A stretch of 64,000 nucleotides of DNA from Kribbella solani (GTDB taxonomy: Bacteria; Actinomycetota; Actinomycetes; Propionibacteriales; Kribbellaceae): positions 6,758,001-6,822,000 of the forward strand of contig NZ_JACHNF010000001.1 in assembly GCF_014205295.1 (NCBI RefSeq), read 5' to 3'. The translations under genes and the position numbers were made by a program. Shown piece by piece: positions 54,273 to 62,639 of the stretch (position 1 is the first letter of the stretch; each line of letters starts with the position of its first letter). Under the pieces are notes generated by a model. That model was not told the origin of the DNA and did no database searches. It saw nothing but the letters and a program-made list of their open reading frames with translations.

Positions 54273-55160
54273 TCACTCGGATCCTTTGAGCCGGTGCCCA
54301 CGTACCGCACTCGCAGTCTCCTCGAGCGCCTTCCGGGCGTCCGGCAGCACCTGCTGAGCGACTCCGATGAACAGGCAGTCGATCACCGTCAGTTGCGCGA
54401 TCCGGCTCGCCATCGCCCCGGACCGGTACGTCGTCTCCCGGGCCGCGGTGGTCAGCACCAGGTCGGCCGTCCGGGCCAGCGGGGAGCGGGGAAAGTTTGT
54501 CACCGCGACGGTGGTGGCGCCGTGCTTGGCGGCCTCCTCGAGCGCCTCGACCACCTCGACCGTGGTCCCGGTGTGCGAGATCCCGATCGCGACGTCGCCC
54601 TCGCCGAGCAGCGCCGCGCTGGTCAGGGCGATGTGTACGTCCGACCAGGCGAACGCGACCCGGCGAATCCGGTGCAGCTTCTGCTGCAGGTCGAGCGCGA
54701 CGAACGCGCTGGCCGCGAAGCCGTACAGGTCGACCCGGGGCGCCTTGGCGACCGCGTCCACCACCTTGGCCAGGGTGTCCACGTCGACCTGCTGGGCGGT
54801 CTCCCGGACCGCCCGCTCGTCGGCGAACGCGACCTTGCTGACCACGTCGGCCAGCGAGTCCCCGGGCTCGATGTCACCGCCCACCTCGGGGTGCGCGCTC
54901 TCCTGCGCCGACTGGGCCGCCAGCTGCAGGCGGAGCTGCGGATAGCCGGGGACACCGATCTGCTTGCAGAACCGGATGACCGTGGTCTCCGAGGTGGATG
55001 CCACCTCGGCCAGTTCGGAGATCGTCATCGCCGCCACTCCGCCCGGGTCCGCGAGGACCGCGTTCGCCACCCGCTGCTCGGCCGGCGCCAGCGCGGGCAT
55101 CACCGCGCGGACCCGGACCAGCAGCGGCCCCGTGGGTTCTGGAGAGGTCGTTGAATTCAT
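54273..55160 (-). CDS. RpiR/MurR-family regulator
   Basis: 295 residues from ATG 55160; GTG 55187 is possible. RpiR helix-turn-helix (LAPAEQRVANAVLADPGGVA, MTISELAEVASTSETTVIRF) plus a C-terminal SIS sugar-phosphate domain (VDLYGFAASAFVALDLQQKL, GVAIGISHTGTTVEVVEALE-like). By position between murQ and the NagZ operon it is the expected MurR-type regulator sensing MurNAc-6-phosphate or a related compound. Confidence 0.88.
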   Translation of the reverse strand: MNSTTSPEPTGPLLVRVRAVMPALAPAEQRVANAVLADPGGVAAMTISELAEVASTSETTVIRFCKQIGVPGYPQLRLQLAAQSAQESAHPEVGGDIEPGDSLADVVSKVAFADERAVRETAQQVDVDTLAKVVDAVAKAPRVDLYGFAASAFVALDLQQKLHRIRRVAFAWSDVHIALTSAALLGEGDVAIGISHTGTTVEVVEALEEAAKHGATTVAVTNFPRSPLARTADLVLTTAARETTYRSGAMASRIAQLTVIDCLFIGVAQQVLPDARKALEETASAVRGHRLKGSE

Positions 55161-55196
55161 GACAGCCACGGTACGGCGCCTATGCACGAGATGGGA

Positions 55197-56921
55197 TCAC
55201 CGACGCGAAAGTCTCCAACCCGATGCGGTAAATGACTCCGGCGAGCGTTCGCCGTCGAGGAGTACACCGCCCCGGCTGGTGATCTTGACGCCGTCCACGT
55301 ACACGCCGCGGCCCTGGTACTGCGGATCGGTCGTGTACCGCCAGCGGATGGTCTGCTCGCCCGCGCCCAGTTCGGCGCTGACCTGATGCCAGCGCCGGTC
55401 GCCGGAGCCGCTGATCGAGCCGTCGGTGTCGATCACCGAACCCCGGTCCAGTACGGAGAACGGCACCTTCGTCCAGGTCGTGCCGTCGCTGGACGTCTCC
55501 AGGTACAGCAGATCCGTGTCCTCGGTGTCGATGAACAGGTCGAACGCCAGCTTCGCGCCGGTCGGCGGAACGGCGATCCTGGTGGCCAAGGTGGTGGTCG
55601 CGTTGTCGGCCGTACCGGAGAACCAGGCGTCCTTTCCGTGCCGTGGGCCGACGCCGAGGGCCAGCGCGAGGCCTTGCGCGACGGCCCGGCGGGCGGGGCT
55701 GTTGCTGCCCCAGTCGCGGCTCGGGTGGACCCGGTTGCTGAGCAGGATCGCGAACGACCGCGAGTCGAAGTCGATCACCAGCGACGTCCCCGTGTACCCG
55801 GTGTGGCCGGCGGTGCGCGGACCGGAGAGCCCGCCCATGTACCAGCGCTGGTTCAGCTCGAAGCCGAGCCCGTGGTCGTTGCCGGGGAAGCTCTGGTTGA
55901 AGTTCGTGATCATCGCGGTGACCGAGGATTCCTTCAGGATCCGCGCGCCGCGGTAGCTGCCGCCGTTCAGGAGTGCCTGCGCCAGTACGGCCATGTCGTC
56001 CGCCGTACTGAAAACGCCCGCGTGCCCGGCCACGCCGCCCAGGGACCAGGCGTTCTCGTCGTGCACCGAACCCCAGACCATGCCGCGTGGCGGGGACGAC
56101 TGGTACTCGGTCGCGGCGATCCGTGGCTTCTTCTTCGCGTCCGGGTTGTAGCCGGTGTCGCGCATCTGCAGCGGCTTGGTGATCCCGTCGGCGACCAGCT
56201 TGTCCAGCGTCTTCCCGGTCACCCGATGGGCCAGCTCGCCGAGGGCGATCAGGTTCAGGTCGCTGTACAGGTACTTCGTCCCCGGTGGGTCCTGCAGTTT
56301 CGCGGTCAGGGCGAGCTGCAGCCGCTCCTCCGGCGTCTTCCCGCTGCTCCACAAGGGCAACCAGGACGGGAATCCGCTGGTGTGCGTGAGTGCCTGCAGT
56401 ACGCTGACGTGCTCCTTGCCGTTCTGCGCGAACTCGGGGACGTACGTGGCGATCGGCGCGTCCAGGTCGACCTTGCCCTTCTCGACCAGCTGCATCACGA
56501 CGATCGACGTGAACAGCTTGGAAACCGAGGCCATGTCGAAGATCGTGTCGGTACGCATCGGGAGCTGTTGGTCCGGCGGCAGCTCGGTGCCCTGGCCGTC
56601 GGCGTACTTCACCGCCAGCCCGGTGGCCGTCCGGGTGACGATCTTCCCGTTGTGGCCGAGCAGCGTGACCGCGCCCGCGTACATCGGTTTCGCTGTCCCG
56701 ATCGGCTTGGTCCAGGCGGCCACCTGGGCCAGCGCGGCGTCGATCGGCGCCGGATCGAGACCGGCCTGGGCAGGGGTGGCGTCGCGCAGCAGCGTGGTCT
56801 TCGGCGCGTAGCCGTCGTGCGGCCGGTCGAACCGGCCGGAATCGTTGCTGCCAGCAACTGCAGGGGTTGCCATCGTGAGTATCACCGCAGAGACACTAGT
56901 CATTGTGGCCCACCGCTTCAT
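55197..56921 (-). CDS. Secreted AmiE-like serine hydrolase (beta-lactamase family)
   Basis: 574 residues from ATG 56921, four bases into the namZ end (ATGA overlap). Signal peptide at about 1-24. Class C beta-lactamase-type motifs: SVSK (SxxK), YSDLN (YxN variant) and GHTG. A C-terminal ~130-residue beta-rich region (FIDTEDTDLLYLETSSDGTT) looks like a binding module. In B. subtilis the matching gene in the MurNAc locus is AmiE, which removes the stem peptide from MurNAc; the same role is inferred here from family and context. Confidence 0.82.
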   Translation of the reverse strand: MKRWATMTSVSAVILTMATPAVAGSNDSGRFDRPHDGYAPKTTLLRDATPAQAGLDPAPIDAALAQVAAWTKPIGTAKPMYAGAVTLLGHNGKIVTRTATGLAVKYADGQGTELPPDQQLPMRTDTIFDMASVSKLFTSIVVMQLVEKGKVDLDAPIATYVPEFAQNGKEHVSVLQALTHTSGFPSWLPLWSSGKTPEERLQLALTAKLQDPPGTKYLYSDLNLIALGELAHRVTGKTLDKLVADGITKPLQMRDTGYNPDAKKKPRIAATEYQSSPPRGMVWGSVHDENAWSLGGVAGHAGVFSTADDMAVLAQALLNGGSYRGARILKESSVTAMITNFNQSFPGNDHGLGFELNQRWYMGGLSGPRTAGHTGYTGTSLVIDFDSRSFAILLSNRVHPSRDWGSNSPARRAVAQGLALALGVGPRHGKDAWFSGTADNATTTLATRIAVPPTGAKLAFDLFIDTEDTDLLYLETSSDGTTWTKVPFSVLDRGSVIDTDGSISGSGDRRWHQVSAELGAGEQTIRWRYTTDPQYQGRGVYVDGVKITSRGGVLLDGERSPESFTASGWRLSRR

Positions 56922-58192
56922 CGGTGCGCTCCCTTGTACAGAAGGTACTTCGCCCGCCGAGCGGTCCACGCCTCGGTCTCGGGCCGCCAGGCCGCGACGA
57001 TCTGGTCGGCGGTCGCGCCGGCGAGCAGCATGGTCCGGAATCGGTCCGATCCGGTCAGCAGGTCGATCCATCGGCCGGGTGGGGTCTCCGCCCGCCAGGT
57101 GAACTCCGGGTAGAGCTTACGGGCCTCGACGATCAGGTGCGTCGCGGCCGTGATCGCCTCCGCCTTGCCCGGGTCGGTGATCTGTACCTGCAGACCACCG
57201 CACAGTACGTTCGCGTTCTTGCTGATCGTCGGCGTGAAGTACGCCTCCCGGAACGCGACGCCGGGGATGTTCTTGGTCTGCAGCGCCTGCGCCCAGCGGT
57301 AGTCGACGTACGGCGCGCCGATCAGCTCGAACGGCCGCGTCGTGCCGCGCCCCTCGGACATGTCGGTCGCCTCGAACAGACACAGACCCGGGTACAGCAG
57401 GGCAGTGTCCGGCGTGGGCATGTTCGGACTTGGCATCACCCACGTCAGGCCGGTCGCGTCGTACAGCTGGTCGCGCTTCCAGTTCGAGACCTGGATGACG
57501 GTGAGGTCCTTCAGCCGGCCGCCGTTCGGTTCCAGCGGGAGGTACTCGGCGTCGAACATCCGGGCCAGCTCGCCCACCGTCATCCCGTGCTGCTGGAGGA
57601 TCTCCTTCTTGCCGACGCCGGAGGTGTACCCGGGTTTGAGCATCGGCCCGCGGGCGTACCCGCCGACCGGGTTCGGCCGGTCCAGGACGACGAACCGCGC
57701 GCCGGTCCGGACCGCCGCGAGCATGGCCTCGAACATGGTCCAGATGTACGTGTAGAACCGCGCGCCGACGTCCTGGATGTCGAACACCACGGTTTCCACG
57801 CCGGACTTCGCGTACAGCGTGGCGAGCTTGTCCGCGTTCGCGCCGTACGCGTCGTACACCATGATGCCGGTCCGTGGGTCGACGTGATCGCCCTCCGAAC
57901 CGCCCGCCTGCGCACTGCCGCGGAAGCCGTGTTCGGGGCCGAAGACCGCGACGATGTCGACCTTCCCGGACGCGTGCATGGTGTCCACGACGTGCGTGTA
58001 GTCGGGCAGGATGCCGGTCGGGTTGCTGATCACGCCGACCTTCTGGCCGGCCAGCGCGCGCCAGCCGCTCCTCGCGAGCACCTCGGCGCCGGTCATCACC
58101 TTGCGGTGCGTCCCGGCCGAGGCGGTGGGTACGTCGATCAGCGGGGCGGCGGCGACCGCGCCGGCGCCCGCGAGCAGACTGCGTCGTTTCAT
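56918..58192 (-). CDS. namZ: Exo-beta-N-acetylmuramidase NamZ (DUF1343, GH171)
   Basis: 424 residues with a twin-arginine-like signal (MKRRSLLAGAGAVAAAP). DUF1343 features: GVISNPTGI, FGPEHGFRG, VFDIQDVGARFYTYIWTM, DRPNPVGG, GRGTTRPFELIGAP. B. subtilis NamZ releases MurNAc from the non-reducing end of peptidoglycan chains after NagZ removes GlcNAc. Nine bases downstream of nagZ and overlapping the AmiE-like gene, so all three are one transcript. Confidence 0.92.
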   Translation of the reverse strand: MKRRSLLAGAGAVAAAPLIDVPTASAGTHRKVMTGAEVLARSGWRALAGQKVGVISNPTGILPDYTHVVDTMHASGKVDIVAVFGPEHGFRGSAQAGGSEGDHVDPRTGIMVYDAYGANADKLATLYAKSGVETVVFDIQDVGARFYTYIWTMFEAMLAAVRTGARFVVLDRPNPVGGYARGPMLKPGYTSGVGKKEILQQHGMTVGELARMFDAEYLPLEPNGGRLKDLTVIQVSNWKRDQLYDATGLTWVMPSPNMPTPDTALLYPGLCLFEATDMSEGRGTTRPFELIGAPYVDYRWAQALQTKNIPGVAFREAYFTPTISKNANVLCGGLQVQITDPGKAEAITAATHLIVEARKLYPEFTWRAETPPGRWIDLLTGSDRFRTMLLAGATADQIVAAWRPETEAWTARRAKYLLYKGAHR

Positions 58193-58201
58193 CAGGTCTC
58201 C

Positions 58202-60766
58202 TCAGGAACGGAACGTCAGGTCGGCAACGATCGGTCGGTGGTCACTCGGCGCCTGCGCGACCGGGACCTCCGCGGGCACCTCGGCCCGCCGCACCCGCAG
58301 CCCGGCGCCGACGGTGACGAAGTCGATCCGCTTGTTCGCGGCGACCGCCGGACAGGTGTACGGACCGCCGGTCGTCTTCCCGGCGGCGGTCCACGAATCG
58401 GTCAGCCGGGTCCACAAGCCGGCCAGCTCCGGCGCCGTGGCCTCGGCGTTGAAGTCGCCGACGAGTACCTGCAGATCCCCGCGCCGGTCCTGCGCCAGAA
58501 TCCGCGTCGTGTCCGCGACCTGCATCCTGCGTACGGTCGGGTCGCCGCGGTAGTCCAGGTGCGTGCAGTACGCATGCAGCCGGCGCCCGCGTACGTCGAC
58601 CTCCGCCTCCAGGAAACCGGGCGCCGGCGCGGGCACCGGATTCGGGTCCTGGGTGGACAGCCTGGTGATCGAGTGGTTCTCGCCGCGCACGATCGGGAAC
58701 CGGGACAGCAGGCCGACGCCGTACTGCCGCCGTGGCTGACCCGTCGCGGGCGGATCGAAGTCGTAGATCGGGGCGAACGCCGAGTACATGCCGAGTTTTC
58801 CGGCCAGCTCGGCAATCGTGTCCAGCCACTGGCTGCGGGCGTCCCAGTGGACGTCGACCTCCTGCAAACCGATCAGGTCCGCGTCCAGCGCCTTCAGTGC
58901 CTGCGCGGTCCGGTCCAGGTCGAACACGTTGTCCGTACCGGCACCGGCGTGAATGTTGTACGAGGCAACGGTCAGCCGGGTGTCGCGCGGATCGAAGGTG
59001 AGCCCGTGACCGAACGGATGCAGCACCGGCGCCGGATCCGTGCCGTTCGGTCGTGCCGGGATCTCGACCGGGAGCTTGCCCGTCGGCGCGATCTCGCCGT
59101 ACAGCACCTTGGCCAGCGCCTCCATCGACACGGCCGTGTTCCCGTACGTGACCAGGGTGGTCGCGGCAGGCTGGAAGTACGCGACGTCGTACGGGTCGCG
59201 GACCGGGATCACGATCACCGGGCGTCCGGTGGACAGCAGGCCGTTGACCAGCTTCTGCTGCTTGGCCAGCTTGTCAGTGACCTCGGTGTCCCACGCTTTG
59301 TTGGTCAGCACAATGGTCAGATCGGCCGCGCCGGTGGCCGCCAGCGCGTCGGCGATCTTCGCGTCGGTCGGCGTGGTGCCGGTGTCCTTGACGACGGTCG
59401 TTGCGCCGCGGCGCTGCAGCGCGGTCGCGAGCGTCGTGGGGGAGAAGCCGGTGACCAGGATCTTCCGCGGCGCCGGTGATAGCGGGAAGAGGTCGGCGTC
59501 GTTGCGCAGCAGCGTCGTACTGTGGTCGGCGATCCGCTGCGCCTCGGCGTAGCTCGCCGGAGTACCGATCAGTTTCGCGACCCGGGTCAGGTCGACGTAC
59601 GGGCGATCCACCAGGCCGTTCCCGCGCTTCAGCGTGAGGATGCGGGTGACGCTCTCGTCGATCCGGGTCTCGCTGATCCGGCCACCACGAACCGCGGCCA
59701 GCACCGAGTTGTACGCCAGACCGGGATCGACCGGCATCAGCAACTGGTCGACGCCGGCCTCGATCGCCCGGAGCGGGATCTCCGCGTCGCCGTACTTGTC
59801 CCGGACGCCCTGCATCGCGAGCGAGTCGGTGATCACCACCCCGTCGAAACGGAGCTGTTCGCGCAGGATTCCGGTCAGGATCGGCCGGCTCAAGGTGGCC
59901 GGGTCGCCGGACGGGTCGAGTGCCTTGACCACGATGTGCGCGGTCATGATCGACTGGATGCCGGCCCGGATCGCCGCCTGGAACGGTGGCAGGTCGAACT
60001 CGGTCCACTCCGCCAGCGTGTGGTGGATCTCCGGGATGCCGACGTGGCTGTCGGTGTCGGTGTCGCCGTGACCGGGGAAGTGCTTCGCGGTGGCGACGAT
60101 CCGGCCGTCCCGCTGGTACCCCTTCACCTGGGCGGCGACCAGCTGCGAGACCAGCGTGGGGTCGGACGAGATCGAGCGGACGCCGATCACCGGGTTCAGC
60201 GGGTTCAGGTTGACGTCGGCGTCCGGCGCGAAGTCGGTGGTGATGCCGATCGCCTTCAGCTCACGTCCGGCGATCGCGCCGGCCTTGCGCGCGTACGCGG
60301 CCGAGCGGGTCGCGCCGAGCGGCATCCCGCCGGGGAACTGGGTCACGGGCGGCCCGACCCGGACGACGGTGCCGTACTCCTGGTCGGTGCTGATCTGCAG
60401 CGGGACGCCGCCGTTCGCGATCGCGGCGGCCTGCAGGCCGTTCGACAGCTGGGCGATCTGCCGCGGGTCCTTCACCGAATCGGTCCAGGTGAAGTAGATG
60501 ACGCCGCCGAGGTGGTACTTCGCGACCACTTCGGCCGGCGTGGCGACGCCGAACAGCTTGGTGTTGCGGGCGTCGGCGGTATCGGCGGCAGCGCCGTACG
60601 CGTAACAGACGAACAGCTGGCCGACCTTCTGCTCCAGCGTCATCCGGCGCAGCGTGTCGTGGACCCAGCGGTCCGGGCGGGCATCGGCGGCGAGGGGGCC
60701 GGCGACCGTCGAACCCGCGACGGTGGCCGCCGCCAGTCCGAGGGTTTGGCGTCGGGTCAGTTCCAT
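58202..60766 (-). CDS. nagZ: NagZ-type GH3 beta-N-acetylglucosaminidase fused to an EEP-superfamily domain
   Basis: 854 residues from ATG 60766. Tat-like signal TRRQTLGLA. GH3 domain about 30-390 with KHFPGHGDTDTDSH at 228-241 (the Asp-His pair of Gram-positive NagZ) and nucleophile Asp314 in VITDSLAM. A GH3 C-terminal alpha/beta sandwich spans about 400-590. Residues about 597-854 are an endonuclease/exonuclease/phosphatase domain with N604, E636, H736, D771/N773, D815 and D842-H843 all present, hence probably active. Its substrate could be extracellular DNA, a lipid or a sugar phosphate. First gene of the operon with namZ and the AmiE-like hydrolase. Confidence 0.92.
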   Translation of the reverse strand: MELTRRQTLGLAAATVAGSTVAGPLAADARPDRWVHDTLRRMTLEQKVGQLFVCYAYGAAADTADARNTKLFGVATPAEVVAKYHLGGVIYFTWTDSVKDPRQIAQLSNGLQAAAIANGGVPLQISTDQEYGTVVRVGPPVTQFPGGMPLGATRSAAYARKAGAIAGRELKAIGITTDFAPDADVNLNPLNPVIGVRSISSDPTLVSQLVAAQVKGYQRDGRIVATAKHFPGHGDTDTDSHVGIPEIHHTLAEWTEFDLPPFQAAIRAGIQSIMTAHIVVKALDPSGDPATLSRPILTGILREQLRFDGVVITDSLAMQGVRDKYGDAEIPLRAIEAGVDQLLMPVDPGLAYNSVLAAVRGGRISETRIDESVTRILTLKRGNGLVDRPYVDLTRVAKLIGTPASYAEAQRIADHSTTLLRNDADLFPLSPAPRKILVTGFSPTTLATALQRRGATTVVKDTGTTPTDAKIADALAATGAADLTIVLTNKAWDTEVTDKLAKQQKLVNGLLSTGRPVIVIPVRDPYDVAYFQPAATTLVTYGNTAVSMEALAKVLYGEIAPTGKLPVEIPARPNGTDPAPVLHPFGHGLTFDPRDTRLTVASYNIHAGAGTDNVFDLDRTAQALKALDADLIGLQEVDVHWDARSQWLDTIAELAGKLGMYSAFAPIYDFDPPATGQPRRQYGVGLLSRFPIVRGENHSITRLSTQDPNPVPAPAPGFLEAEVDVRGRRLHAYCTHLDYRGDPTVRRMQVADTTRILAQDRRGDLQVLVGDFNAEATAPELAGLWTRLTDSWTAAGKTTGGPYTCPAVAANKRIDFVTVGAGLRVRRAEVPAEVPVAQAPSDHRPIVADLTFRS

Positions 60767-60807
60767 CGGTGTCACCAACTCAGTCCGGGCGGGCAGGGGC
60801 GAGCGGC

Positions 60808-60836
60808 AAAGTAACTGAATTACAGATACTCCCCAA
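60808..60836 (-). promoter_or_regulatory. nagZ operon promoter with overlapping palindrome
   Basis: Minus strand TTGGGG (60836-60831), 17-base spacer, TACTTT (60813-60808). The near-palindrome GTAACTGAATTAC (60811-60823 on the plus strand) overlaps the -10 and is a candidate RpiR-type operator. Confidence 0.5.
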
Positions 60837-60869
60837 CGACGCGAAAGTTACCCACACGGGCACGGTGGG

Positions 60870-61406
60870 TCAAGAGTCGGTGACGCGGGGTTCGATGATG
60901 GCAGATCGCGGTGCGGCGACCGCCAGCACGGCGTGTTCGTGCGGCAGATAGCTGAGCCGGAGACCGGGCGCGGACTCGACCGGTCCGGCGTCGAGCGGCA
61001 TTTCCCGGCGCAGGCCCGCGTGGTGAAGGCCGAGACCGAGCGCCTTGCCGACGGCTTCCTTCGCCGTCCACAGGCGCAGAAAAGCAATCAGCTGATCAGG
61101 CTGGGCGCGCAGCCAGTCGCGTTCTTGTGGGGTGTACCAACGATCGACCAGCGGCTGGAAATCGCGCGGCCGGAGCTCCTCCAGATCCACGCCGAGCGGG
61201 CCGTCGGACGACGCGGCCACCACCACCCATTGCTGCGTGTAGCTGAGACTGACCGCGAGCCCCGCGATCCGCGGCCGGCCGGTTTCGTCGTGGGTGAGTG
61301 CCGGGCGGTCGACCAGGGTTCCCGCGAGTTTCAGCAGCAGCTTGTGAGCCGTCGCGCGCGGCCGCGCCCCCGCGGACGCCAACCACACCTGCACTGGACT
61401 ACCCAC
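60870..61406 (-). CDS. 4'-phosphopantetheinyl transferase (Sfp type)
   Basis: 178 residues from GTG 61406; GTG 61394 is also possible. Transfers the phosphopantetheine arm of CoA to carrier proteins. The two Sfp signatures are present: GVDLEEL (metal-binding Asp, Glu) and LWTAKEAVGKALG (Glu, Lys). At this length it is a compact Sfp-type enzyme, suggesting carrier-protein-dependent pathways in this organism. Lies downstream of coaA, which supplies the CoA pathway. Confidence 0.85.
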   Translation of the reverse strand: MGSPVQVWLASAGARPRATAHKLLLKLAGTLVDRPALTHDETGRPRIAGLAVSLSYTQQWVVVAASSDGPLGVDLEELRPRDFQPLVDRWYTPQERDWLRAQPDQLIAFLRLWTAKEAVGKALGLGLHHAGLRREMPLDAGPVESAPGLRLSYLPHEHAVLAVAAPRSAIIEPRVTDS

Positions 61407-61460
61407 CGACCGACCGTACCCGACCGAGGCGCCTTGTCGACAAAGATCCACCAGCCAGGT

Positions 61461-61521
61461 CACTTTGAGAAGCCACCGTGCATTCTTTGGCCCGACGAAT
61501 GCGCGGTGGCTTCCCAAGGTG
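61461..61521. repeat. Long inverted repeat between coaA and the phosphopantetheinyl transferase
   Basis: Core arms GAAGCCACCGTGCATTC (61469-61485) and 61497-61513 match with one mismatch across an 11-base loop. Outer sequence CACTTTGA / CCAAGGTG extends pairing to about 25 bases per arm. It could be the coaA terminator, but the arms are unusually long and a miniature mobile element is an alternative. Confidence 0.7.
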
Positions 61522-61563
61522 GGGTCGCCGTACGGACGCGGCGGTCGTTGTCGCGGCGGCTGG

Positions 61564-62517
61564 TCAGAGTTTGCGCAGTCTGACCCAGCGCACGGCGTGG
61601 TCGGCGCCCTTGCGGAGGACCAGCGTGGCGCGGGAGCGGGTCGGGAGGATGTTCTCGCGCAGGTTGGGGCCGTTGATGCCGTCCCAGAGCGACTCGGCCT
61701 TCTTCACTGCCTCGTCGCGGCTCAGCTCGCCGTAGCGGACGAAGTACGACTCGGGGTTGCGGAAGGCGGTCTCCCACAGTTTGAGGAAGCGTGCCACGTA
61801 CCAGGAGCGGATGTCGGCGGCGGCCGCGTCGACGTACACCGAGAAGTCGAAGAAGTCGCTGACCGCCAGACCGCTTTTGCCGTCCGCGTGCCGGGGGGCC
61901 GGCTGCAGGACGTTCAGGCCCTCCAGGAGCAGGATGTCGGGCTGTTCGACAGTGGTCCGGACGCCGGGCATCCGGTCGTAGTGCAGGTGCGAGTACACCG
62001 GCGCCTCGACCGCGTCGATCCCGGACTTCACCTCGACCACGAAACGCAGCAGTGCCTTCCGGTCGTACGACTCCGGGAAGCCCTTGCGCTGCATCAGGCT
62101 GCGGCGCTCGAGCTCGGCGTTCGGCCAGAGGAACCCGTCGGTGGTGACCAGCGCGACCCGCGGGTGCTCGGGCCAGCGGGCCAGCAGCTCGCGCAGCAGC
62201 CGGGCGGTGGTCGACTTGCCGACGGCAACCGAACCGCCGATGCCGATCACGAACGGGGTCCGGGTCGCGGCCGGTTTGCCGAGGAAGCTCTCGGTGTCGG
62301 CGTGCAGCGCGCGGGCGTGCCGGACGTACAAGGACAGGATCCGGGACAGCGGCAGGTACACCTCGCGGACCTCGTCCATGTCGATCTCGTCGCCGAGACC
62401 ACGCAGCCGCTCCACCTCGTCCGCCGTCAGCGGCGAGACGGTGGTCTCGGCCAGCTGGGCCCAGGTGGCCCGGTCGAGCTCGGTGTAGGGAGTCACCTCC
62501 CGCGACGGCTGCAGCAT
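61564..62517 (-). CDS. coaA: Type I pantothenate kinase
   Basis: 317 residues from ATG 62517; in-frame starts at 62526, 62535 and 62550 exist. Phosphorylates pantothenate, the first step of CoA synthesis. P loop GIGGSVAVGKST, then VTTDGFLWPN, KGFPESYD and the HYDRMPGV substrate region are canonical for CoaA. Confidence 0.96.
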   Translation of the reverse strand: MLQPSREVTPYTELDRATWAQLAETTVSPLTADEVERLRGLGDEIDMDEVREVYLPLSRILSLYVRHARALHADTESFLGKPAATRTPFVIGIGGSVAVGKSTTARLLRELLARWPEHPRVALVTTDGFLWPNAELERRSLMQRKGFPESYDRKALLRFVVEVKSGIDAVEAPVYSHLHYDRMPGVRTTVEQPDILLLEGLNVLQPAPRHADGKSGLAVSDFFDFSVYVDAAAADIRSWYVARFLKLWETAFRNPESYFVRYGELSRDEAVKKAESLWDGINGPNLRENILPTRSRATLVLRKGADHAVRWVRLRKL

Positions 62518-62639
62518 GTGGCCCATTCTTCCCATCGGTGCCGGATGCACCCACCCCCGGTCGGCGTGGGCTTCGTCTCAACCCTGGCACACCCACCGAA
62601 ACTTTCGCTGACCGGTTCATATGCGAAGATCACCGCCCG

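Noticed and set aside
56903..59479. 858-codon plus-strand frame opposite namZ and nagZ
   Set aside because: Arg/Gln/Val-rich artefact; the opposite strand carries complete catalytic motifs.
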